A stretch of 64,000 bases of DNA from contig PMDS01000135.1 of the NCBI GenBank assembly GCA_003155655.1, positions 1-64,000 of the forward strand, in the 5' to 3' direction. A program made the translations under genes and the position numbers. Position 1 is the first letter of the stretch. Every line of letters starts with the position of its first letter. The notes under the pieces are model-generated. The model made no database searches. It was given only the letters and a program-made list of their open reading frames with translations, and was not told where the DNA came from. Positions 34,601 through 42,100 of this stretch are shown here, piece by piece. The stretch comes from Melioribacter sp. (lineage in GTDB: Bacteria > Bacteroidota > Ignavibacteria > Ignavibacteriales > Melioribacteraceae).

Positions 34601-35110
34601 AATGATGGTATTTTTGTTTGGGCTCCGGGAAGGTTAGATAACCCACGTCCGGATAGTTCTGATAATTGCAGAATTAAAATTAGTTCAGCTGATAAAGGTG
34701 TTAAAGCTGTCGATACAACTCGCGGATTTTTCTCAATTCATTCAAGTAAAAAGATCAGGGTTGAATTCCCGAATAATGGTGAAGATTTCTTCCCGCCAAC
34801 TGTTATTCCGCCTAAGGCAGATATTCATTGGCCATTGGCTTTCCGGTGGACAAGTTATGCGGTTGCATATGTTGACATCTATTATAGCCTCGATAATGGT
34901 GTATCGTGGAACATCCTGGTTGCTAATTATCAGTCAACCGGAGCTTACGCTTGGGATTTTGTCTGGGGTACTTTTTACGGATTCTATGGGCCAATAGAGA
35001 CCCGGTTCTCTACACTTGGAAGATTGAAAATTGTTGATCACGCGGACAACAAAGTTTGGGATTTAAACGATATTCCATTCTGGTTGAATCTTAAAAAGCA
35101 GGTTCAATAA
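31694..35110 (+). CDS. Giant surface lipoprotein with about ten SPNGGE repeats
   Basis: A 1138-residue protein with a lipoprotein signal (MQRAIFLSLAILLILSSC, lipobox ILSSC at residues 14-18). The body is a series of about ten repeats of 90-100 residues. Each begins V-x-S/T-P-N-G-G-E-x-W/L, then I-x-W-x-S-x-x-I-x-x-V-K-I-E-Y-S, then T-G-x-Y-x-W and N-C-x-I-x-I-S-D-A. This matches Ser-Thr-rich Ig-like (KNH/Kre9-type) adhesin-like repeats. Two repeat pairs (about 32650-33200 and 33230-33790) are close even at DNA level, which indicates recent internal duplication. The last 200 residues are divergent. There is no T9SS tail. It is likely anchored in the outer membrane and exposed. Confidence 0.88.
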   Translation: MQRAIFLSLAILLILSSCKLKDTVTGSTDNTSATIKVISPNGGESLQEGSAYQITWSGTGTPLVRINYSFDGGSTWSLVKDSLKNTGVYSWSPVPNTKSNLCLIRVSSIDGTTTDQSDNFFAIVKNSSKSLTILAPVGGESWHAGSTQQIKWLSSGIDSVRIEYTVGNNNKWNLIGVDKYNRGIYYWSLNPNTQSGPASIKISDAKDTTVFIQSPATFNILPPPKITVVTPNGKEVWYTGAVKDSIKWTSSFIDNVKIDFTTNNGATWANVVQSTPSTGWYLWNPIPNVNSLQCRVKVSNVINGLPSDTSDANFTITTPGTKLLNVTSPNGGEKWAAGLKQTITWNAVGISDVKIEYSVNSGLNWNTIVATTPSTGFYTWNQVPNTPSTNCLVRITDAATGIVSDVSDNQFSITPATLITIVSPNGGEILFTNSIKTIQYTSQFIPNVKIEYSIDGGATWSTISNSTPATGTYDWTVPNTISSQCRIKVSDALFGDPVAISAANFSITTPSAKAINVTSPNGGEKWTAGSKQTVTWNATGISDVKIEYSINSGLSWITIVTSTPSTGFYTWDQVPNTPSTNCLLKISDVATGTVSDISDKQFSITPAPSITVVSPNGGETLLSGTVKTIQYTSQYVPNVKIDFTTDGGANWSNIVMSTPAIGTYDWTVPNLNSAQCRIKVSDALFGDPTAISSNNFIITNVVIKSIKVLSPNGGEEWEAGTKQNITWSSTAINKVKIELTTDKGSNWSTLVDSVGGGAFEWNIDNTLNSTQCQIRCSDAHDSKISDASDATFTIAPIKSITVTAPVGPHTFMDSDPITIQWQSSGIKTVGIKYTWTNGIAQLPSIPAYTVLVDKIANTGTFTTSFSIPADNQYYVIVYNADDGSNGNPSARSIGNFSIVKTPVGTIQINQPIGGEQWLGNPANVATTDYQNYHPYEIKWNGRNLNKVKIEWSTNGGGMWYTVPGADSTENDGIFVWAPGRLDNPRPDSSDNCRIKISSADKGVKAVDTTRGFFSIHSSKKIRVEFPNNGEDFFPPTVIPPKADIHWPLAFRWTSYAVAYVDIYYSLDNGVSWNILVANYQSTGAYAWDFVWGTFYGFYGPIETRFSTLGRLKIVDHADNKVWDLNDIPFWLNLKKQVQ

Positions 35111-35152
35111 AGATTCTGCTAGCTAAGTAGTAATTGGAATAAATTCTTTGTA

Positions 35153-35187
35153 AAAGGTGCAAATGCGAAAGCAGATGCACCTTTTTT
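35153..35187 (+). terminator. Intrinsic terminator of the repeat lipoprotein gene
   Basis: AAAGGTGCA (35153-35161) pairs with TGCACCTTT (35176-35184) over a 14-nt loop and is followed by a T run, 43 bases past the stop codon. Confidence 0.9.
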
Positions 35188-35348
35188 CATTGAGAGTAGT
35201 GAATTAAATAACTTTGACTGAATCCTGATAACCAGCAGCTAGATCTCTGCTTATATCCACTGTTGTAAATTTCCGTCCATTAACTCTTATAATTAAATTC
35301 TAATAATCAGTTCTTTTAATTTTACAATTTTGTTATTAACTTGTAATT

Positions 35349-35699
35349 ATGAAGGGAGGGTTTAGAAAATTTAGGGAATTTATTGAAAGATTTTATCCGG
35401 AAAAACCATTCACAATATCAATTTCTTTCTTTCGGATAGTTATCCTTTTAATAATTTTAGGAGCAGCGGGCGGCATCCTATATCTGCGGTCGCAAAATAA
35501 AAATGAGTTAGAGCTGCTTGAAGCCAGGCATCATGAAATGCAAATGGTCTTAAGCAAATATTTAAAAAGTATGTCAGAAGTAAATATAAATTCCAACGGA
35601 CAGCAGGAACTTAAAAATCAGATAGGCGATTTTCAAAGAAAATTAAAAATTGTTGAAGACGACATAAAACATATCAAGAAGGTTTGGTTTCTGGAATAA
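35349..35699 (+). CDS. Membrane-anchored coiled-coil protein
   Basis: A 116-residue protein: a basic cytoplasmic start, one membrane helix (about 25-45, ISFFRIVILLIILGAAGGILYL), then a coiled coil (NELELLEARHHEMQMVLSKYL; QELKNQIGDFQRKLKIVEDDI) ending KKVWFLE. No family is recognised. Its last 20 or so codons lie inside the tandem 298-299-bp repeat that also carries the tRNA-Gln copies, so fragments of this gene recur at 35938-35998 and 36236-36296. Confidence 0.7.
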   Translation: MKGGFRKFREFIERFYPEKPFTISISFFRIVILLIILGAAGGILYLRSQNKNELELLEARHHEMQMVLSKYLKSMSEVNINSNGQQELKNQIGDFQRKLKIVEDDIKHIKKVWFLE

Positions 35700-35727
35700 T
35701 GTCATTTATTTTTGTGCTAAATTTTTT

Positions 35728-35810
35728 TGCCCCGTAGTGTAATTGGCAACACGTCTGACTCTGGATCATCCCGACAATGTCGGGAAGGTTCGACCCTTGA
35801 CTAAGTAGCA
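35728..35810 (+). pseudogene. Broken tRNA-Gln copy 1
   Basis: The first 41 bases equal the intact tRNA-Gln at 36325. After TGGATCA the 3' half is replaced: the anticodon stem closure and variable loop are gone, and a 17-base palindrome TCCCGACAATGTCGGGA takes their place. The T arm sequence GGTTCGACC remains, but the acceptor 3' strand (CTAAGTAGCA) cannot pair with TGCCCCG. Confidence 0.85.
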
Positions 35811-36026
35811 AAGATATGTTCTGTATAACACAGGATTTTTGTGTTTTAAAGAAATGATGTGATGAAGGTTCTTCAATTTTACAATCATGTTTTCACGATT
35901 TATTTAAAGTTCGCCACGGTACCCGCAGAATGCTAGAAAAATTAAAAATAGTGGAAGAGAATATAAAACATATCAAGAAGGTTTGGTTTCTGGAATAATG
36001 TTATTTATTTTTGTGCTAAATTTTTT

Positions 36027-36109
36027 TGCCCCGTAGTGTAATTGGCAACACGTCTGACTCTGGATCATCCCGACAATGTCGGGAAGGTTCGACCCCTGAC
36101 TAGATAGCA
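36027..36109 (+). pseudogene. Broken tRNA-Gln copy 2
   Basis: Same structure as copy 1, including the identical TCCCGACAATGTCGGGA insert; the acceptor 3' strand reads CTAGATAGCA. The T stem is intact here (CCCCTGA), so this copy is slightly less decayed than copy 1. Confidence 0.85.
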
Positions 36110-36324
36110 AAAATATATCCTGTATAACTCAGGACTTTTGTGTTTTAAAGTAATGATGTGATGAAGATTCTGCAATTTTGCGATCATGTTTTCACGATTT
36201 ATTTTAAGTTCGCCACCGTACCCACAAAACGCTAGAAAATTAAAAATTGTTGAAGACGACATAAAACATATCAAGAAGGTTTGGTTTCTGGAATAATGTT
36301 ATTTATTTTTGTGCTAAATTTTTT

Positions 36325-36397
36325 TGCCCCGTAGTGTAATTGGCAACACGTCTGACTCTGGATCAGAAGACTTCAGGTTCGACCCCTGACGGGGCAG
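36325..36397 (+). tRNA. tRNA-Gln (anticodon CTG)
   Basis: 73 nt including the discriminator base G. Acceptor TGCCCCG/CGGGGCA, D arm GTGTAATTGGCAACAC, anticodon stem TCTGA/TCAGA with loop CTCTGGA (CTG at 36358-36360), variable loop AGACT, T arm TCAGG-TTCGACC-CCTGA. CCA is not fully encoded (GCAC follows). It is the likely attachment site of the adjoining island, since a tyrosine recombinase gene starts 129 bases downstream. Confidence 0.95.
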
Positions 36398-36466
36398 CAC
36401 TTTCAAGCTGCATTCTAAATATCTCGTCTGATTTTCACTGAAATTCTAGGTTAAATTCACTGAACA

Positions 36467-36506
36467 TTTACTGTACATACTTAGAACTTAAATAATGTAC
36501 AGTGAA
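36467..36506 (+). promoter_or_regulatory. Inverted repeat before the first recombinase gene
   Basis: TTTACTGTACAT (36467-36478) and ATGTACAGTGAA (36495-36506) are inverted repeats matching at 11 of 12 positions, ending 19 bases before the ATG and just ahead of the AGGAGG ribosome site. It could be a repressor operator or recombinase arm-binding site. Confidence 0.5.
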
Positions 36507-36525
36507 CATCTTATAGGAGGTTCAC

Positions 36526-37563
36526 ATGTTTTTAGCCCAAAGAGCTAATGGTATCTATTTTATTGAATTTTTTGACCAACAATCTAAAAGAATCAAACGA
36601 AAATCCTTGGGTACGAAAAACCAAACGGAGGCTTACTCTCTTTATTCAAAATTCTTCCAGGAGCCTATATATACTGATAAGAAAGAGAGTTTGCAGAATA
36701 AAAAAAGATTAGAAGAATTCCGAAAGGAATATGTCTCTTCGCTTCAACATACTCATTCTCAAAAGTATATCTCTTCCATTAATCTATCCTTTAAGAAGCT
36801 TATCGAACATTGTGGTAATATTGATTTGAATATTCTTAACACAATACTCATGCAAAAATTTATCAATGAAACCTATGGACGTACTAAAAGAAGCGCGGCA
36901 TTGTATTTTAGAACGCTGAAGGCAGCATTTAATAAAAGTGTTGATTGGGATTATCTTTCAGAAAACCCATTAAGAAAAGTGAAATTGCCTCGAATTGAAA
37001 AATCATTTCCCGTTTTTATAACAGAGAACCAATTGAATACAATTCTTACGAAAGTTAATAATGAAAAATTTGTGAATATCTACAAAACAGCTTTTTATAC
37101 CGGGATGAGACTTGGAGAGATTAGCAATCTTAAATGGAAATCAATCAATCTTAATGAAAAATTAATTGTGGTTATTAATGATGAGAATTTTACTACAAAA
37201 AGTAAGAAGGAAAGAATCATTCCGATTAGTAACAAGTTAATCTCAATTTTTAACAATCTGAAACAGAATGTAAACTCATCAGATAAAGAGGATTATGTGT
37301 TTGGAAAATATCCAGATGTTAAAAGCAGTCAGGATCACGTGAGCCGTAAATTTAAGGATGCCGTACTTGAAACCGGGATTGATTCTAGAATTCATTTTCA
37401 TACACTAAGGCATAGTTTTGCTAGTAACTTAGTTCAAAAAGGGGCATCATTATATGTTGTTAAAGAACTTCTTGGGCATGAAAGCATAACAACCACACAG
37501 ATTTACGCACATTTGCAGAAGGAAAATCTGATTAATGCCGTGAAATTACTGGATAATATTTAA
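36526..37563 (+). CDS. Tyrosine recombinase (integrase) 1
   Basis: A 345-residue site-specific recombinase with a strong AGGAGG ribosome site. The N-terminal SAM-like core-binding domain spans about 60-160. The catalytic domain has the first arginine in YTGMRLGEISNLKW (about 190), a lysine in the TKSKKERIIPI hairpin, HTLRHSFASN (H-x-x-R) near 290, the GHESITTTQ histidine, and the tyrosine nucleophile in QIYAHL near 326. It lies 129 bases downstream of tRNA-Gln, the classic place for an element's integrase. It is clearly related to the second recombinase at 59157. Confidence 0.94.
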   Translation: MFLAQRANGIYFIEFFDQQSKRIKRKSLGTKNQTEAYSLYSKFFQEPIYTDKKESLQNKKRLEEFRKEYVSSLQHTHSQKYISSINLSFKKLIEHCGNIDLNILNTILMQKFINETYGRTKRSAALYFRTLKAAFNKSVDWDYLSENPLRKVKLPRIEKSFPVFITENQLNTILTKVNNEKFVNIYKTAFYTGMRLGEISNLKWKSINLNEKLIVVINDENFTTKSKKERIIPISNKLISIFNNLKQNVNSSDKEDYVFGKYPDVKSSQDHVSRKFKDAVLETGIDSRIHFHTLRHSFASNLVQKGASLYVVKELLGHESITTTQIYAHLQKENLINAVKLLDNI

Positions 37564-37668
37564 AATATAATTTATTCAGGCAATTTCGATGACTTTTGAT
37601 TATTTTTTAATTGTATTAGACAATATTCTATTCTTCCTATTAATAATAATCAAATTCTGACAACTACA

Positions 37669-38991
37669 TTGAAGCTGAAAGAAACTGAAACAATTGAATT
37701 TAAGAAGTCTACTGCTGAACTTAATGATGCACTTAAATCCATTTCAGCAATACTTAATAAACACCAAAAAGGTGAATTATTCTTTGGTTTGAAAAACGAT
37801 GGCTCTCCTGTTAAAAATTCAGTTTCGGAAAAAACTTTGCGTGATATATCCCAATCTATTTCAACTAAAATTGAACCTAAAATATATCCTACTATTGTTA
37901 CTACAACTATAGATGAAGTAGATATAATAAGAGTATCATTCGAAGGCAGCCACATACCGTATTCTGCAGAAGGGAGGTATTTCATTAGAGTAGCCGATGA
38001 AGATAGACAGCTCTCTGCCGCTGAGTTAAAAAAACTCATTATAAGAAATAAGAATTATAGATGGGATTCAGCTGTTAATCATACTGCTTCCTCAAAAGAG
38101 ATCGATATTAAAAAAGTCAAAGAATTCTGCCGTCTTGCAGGGATTACTTTTACTAATGTTCGTGATGTTCTCGAATCATTAAATCTGTATGTAGATGAAA
38201 CATTGACTAATGCTGCTGTCATTTTATTCGCAAAAAACCCTTATAAGTATTTTTTCAACGCCAGACTGATGTGTGCTGTTTTCGCATCAGATAATACTGC
38301 TTCTATCCTTGATCAAAAAGAATTTCACGGTGATTTATTTACACTTATTAGAGAAGCCGAACTTTATATTCTTAAAAATATACATATCGGAATGGAAGTT
38401 GAAGGTTTGTACCGAAATGATGTACCTGAGATCAATCAAGAAGCTATTCGAGAAGCAATTATTAATGCTTTTATACATAGAGATTACACAGAACTTGATT
38501 TCGTTTCCTTAAATGTATTCAAAAACCGGGTTGAAATTAGAAGTCCCGGTGGGTTATTTGGCGGTCTTCAAATCCGGGATATAGTTAAGCGGCATATCTC
38601 AAAAAGAAGAAACGAACTTATTGCTGATCTGTTAAGCCGTGCTCACTATGTAGAGCGTAAAGGAAGGGGTATTTCTTTAATCCTTGGCAAAGAACCCAAA
38701 ACAAAATTCGAAGAGATCGCGGATTTATTTATCACAACTTTCCAGCGCAAACCAGATTTAATCCCTCAGCCCAAAAGGGGAATAAATGAGGGTGTAAATG
38801 AGGGTATAAGTGAGGGTATAAAATCTATATTAGATTTTATAAAAGGGAATCCCGGCATTAATGCTGTTAAACTTTCAGAAGAAACTAATATTCCGTTAAA
38901 GACATTGGAAAGATGGGTAAGGTCGCTAAAAAAGAAACAAGCAATCGAATTCCGAGGAAGTAGAAAAACCGGCGGCTATTTTGTAAAATAA
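37669..38991 (+). CDS. AlbA_2 (Schlafen-type) domain protein with ATP-binding and winged-helix regions
   Basis: A 440-residue protein starting at TTG 37669 (no good ribosome site). Residues 5-125 form the AlbA_2 domain (ETIEFKKSTAELNDALKSISAILN, then GELFFGLKNDGSP and a Y-S-A-E-G-R-Y-F-I-R-V segment). Residues 250-345 match the HATPase_c_4 region (NQEAIREAIINAFIHRDY; KNRVEIRSPGGLFGG; ADLLSRAHYVERKGRGI). A repetitive GINEGVNEGISEGI linker leads to a C-terminal winged helix (about 385-440). Such proteins are often called RecG-like regulators and recur in defence islands. It may regulate or accompany the downstream cassette. Confidence 0.88.
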   Translation: MKLKETETIEFKKSTAELNDALKSISAILNKHQKGELFFGLKNDGSPVKNSVSEKTLRDISQSISTKIEPKIYPTIVTTTIDEVDIIRVSFEGSHIPYSAEGRYFIRVADEDRQLSAAELKKLIIRNKNYRWDSAVNHTASSKEIDIKKVKEFCRLAGITFTNVRDVLESLNLYVDETLTNAAVILFAKNPYKYFFNARLMCAVFASDNTASILDQKEFHGDLFTLIREAELYILKNIHIGMEVEGLYRNDVPEINQEAIREAIINAFIHRDYTELDFVSLNVFKNRVEIRSPGGLFGGLQIRDIVKRHISKRRNELIADLLSRAHYVERKGRGISLILGKEPKTKFEEIADLFITTFQRKPDLIPQPKRGINEGVNEGISEGIKSILDFIKGNPGINAVKLSEETNIPLKTLERWVRSLKKKQAIEFRGSRKTGGYFVK

Positions 38992-39117
38992 TTACATTAT
39001 GTTAAGAAATGTATTTAATTGCTAAAATTCTATTCATACATACTCAATTTTAACAAAATTATTAAAGAGCATTTGTAAATCATAGAAATTTGATTAGTCT
39101 TATTAATATGGCCTGAC

Positions 39118-42100
39118 GTGAAAAATATATTCACCTTACATAATGATATTATGAGCGATTATAAGCTGTATTTAGACAGCTTCATTAATATCGCTGATGA
39201 AGAAATCAATTCCAAAGTTAGAGCCGAGTTGGAGTCAGGCAGATTGTATCCCGAACCACTAATTCAATTTAATCCAACTTTTGAATCCGGGGGAACTGTA
39301 AATGATTTGGTAAAACAAGGTGTTTTACATAGTGACCTCAATAATATTTTTTATGATGAATTAGGCAAATCATGGTCTATTTATAAACATCAGAGCGAAG
39401 CAATCAAACTTGGGAATGAAGGTAGAGGATTTGTTGTTACATCGGGTACCGGTTCCGGTAAAAGTTTAACCTATATTTCTACCATATTTAATTACCTATT
39501 TCAAACTCCTTCCTCAAACGGAATTAAAGCAATAATCGTTTATCCATTGAATGCATTAATAAATTCACAAGAAGTTGCATTAAAGAATTTCAATGAGAAC
39601 TATAAAAAAAGAACGGGTGACAGCTTACCGTTCACCTTTGCTAAATATACCGGGCAGGAAAATCAATCTGATAGAGAAAAAGTAATTACAAGTCCGCCGG
39701 ATATTCTGCTTACAAATTACATGATGTTAGAATTGCTGATGGTTAGAAAAAATGATGAGGATCTGAGAAATTCTTTTTTGGAAAACTTGAAATACCTTGT
39801 CTTTGATGAACTTCACGTTTATAAAGGAAGACAAGGCGCTGATGTTTCACTATTAATTCGGAGATTAAAAGCTGTAAGTAAAAACTCGAATATTATTTGT
39901 ATAGGAACCTCGGCTACGATGGCCTCGGGAACTGTTGCCGAACAAAAAGAGATAGTTGCAAAAGTAGCATGCAACTTCTTTGATTCATTATTTACACCTG
40001 AACAAATTATTGTTGAATCACTTACTTATTCAACATTAGATAAAATACCCGATAAAAATGAGTTAAAAAAAACGATAGAAGAAAAGGTTCAAAATAAATC
40101 TAAAGACGAATTGTTATGTAATCCAATTGCAATTTGGTTGGAACGAAAAATTGGAATTAAAGAGGATGGGAATAATAAAGTAAGAAATAATCCACAATCT
40201 TTGTCGGATATTGCAAAACAATTATCGGTTGAAACAGATAGCTCAGTTGAGAAATGTCAACAAAATATTGTTGAAATCTTAACACAAGCTGAATCGATTA
40301 ACATAAAAAGTGTGCAGGAGAAAAATAAAGAAACGATACTCCCATTCAAATTGCACCAGTTCATTTCACAAACAGGGTATGTTTATGTTACTCTTCAAAA
40401 ATCCGGTGAAAGGTTTATTACGTTGGACACAAGCCCGACCGTAAAATTTTCTGAAAACGGACCCGAAATCCCAGTATTCCAAACAGTGTTCAGCAGAATT
40501 AGTGGACATGAGTTCATCTGTGTAAGAAAAGATTATGATGATCCTGACGGAAAGAAATTTGTATTTCGGGATTTTAATAATAATCAAAATCCTAGAAACG
40601 AAGATGATCTCAAAATAAATGACGGGCTAAAAACACATAAAAGAAAAAGAACCCAGGATGAATTTAAAGACGGCTATTTGCTATTTGAAAAAAATTACAA
40701 CATGAAGATCGAAGAATTCATTGAAATTCTCCCAGCTTCCTGGGTAACAAAATCCGGTAAAATTGATCCATCCAAAGAAATGTTTTTTCCAAAGGAAGTT
40801 TATGTGACTAAAGATGGTTATTTCTCAGAATCACCGAATGATGGAGAAAAAGCCTGGTTTTTAGCTGCACCCCTCATTTATGATCCTACTTGCGGAGTAA
40901 TTTATCAAGAAACAAAACTGAGCGAGAAAACAAAACTTATATCTTTAGGAAATGAAGGGCGATCCACCTCAACAACATTAATTACACTTCAAACATTGCT
41001 TGCACTTTATAAGCATGGAAAACTTCTGAAAGAACAAAAATTAATGAGTTTCACAGATAACAGACAGGACGCTTCATTACAAGCAGGGCACTTTAACGAT
41101 TTTATACAAGTAGTACACCTTCGCTCTGCAATCGAGAAAGTTTTAAGAAATGAAAATTCCGGTTTACCGATATATGATTTGATTTATAAGGTTCAAGACT
41201 CGTTAAATTTATCAGAGACTGAATACGCTCAAAATCCTTCCGGTGATCCCGAATATCCGAATGAAACTAATCGAGCAGCATTAAGAAATTATATTAGTTA
41301 TAGAATTATCCAGGACCTTAAAAGAGGCTGGCGTTACGTTTTGCCAAACTTAGAACAAACTGCGTTACTTGAAATTACCTATCAAAATATTGATACTTAT
41401 TGCGGTAATGAAATGTTTTGGACCGATATTAATTTGTTAAATGAATGGACGCCTCAAGAAAGAAAAGAATTTATCACACAAATCCTAGACTATTTTAGAA
41501 ACAGTTATGCTATTGATTTTGAACTGCTCAGATACGAAAATCGTTTAAGAATCCAAGATGAATTAAATAATACACTAAATAAAGAAAAACTTTGGTCTTT
41601 AGATAAAGGGGAGAGACTCGATGCCCCGAATTTTCTTTCGTTGCAAGGTAGGGATAAAGCCCCGAGAGAAACATACATTCAAAGTATTGGATCACGAAGT
41701 CGTTTAGCCAGGTTTGTTAATTACGAATTTCGTAAATCAAGTCGTCATCAACCTAATTCTGAAGAATACAACAGTTTTATGTCTAAAATTCTAGTATTGC
41801 TGACCGACAAGATGCATTTATTGAAAAGACAAATTATCAAAGCCGAAAAAGGTGAAAAAGAATCTTATCAATTAGTTTTGTCTACGGTACTTTGGAGGAA
41901 TGGAGATCAAGTAAATATAACCACAGACAAGACTTCATACATTACTATTAGTAATGAAAATGAAATTAAAATAAAACCGCATTTATATTTCCAGAAATTA
42001 TATAAGGTAGATTTTTCAAAACTACCTAAATCTTATATAGCAGCGGAACACTCAGGCCAAATATCAACTGAAGAAAAGATTCAAAGAGAAGGGAATTTTA

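Larger units (their letters stand above)
35640..36397. repeat. Tandem array (period 298-299 bp) of gene end plus tRNA-Gln
   Basis: Two and a half units. Each holds the 3' end of the coiled-coil gene, then a T-rich leader GTGCTAAATTTTTTT, then a tRNA-Gln or its broken copy, starting at 35728, 36027 and 36325. Units 1 and 2 also share a roughly 130-bp trailer that unit 3 lacks. Only the last tRNA is intact, and the recombinase gene follows it. Confidence 0.9.
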
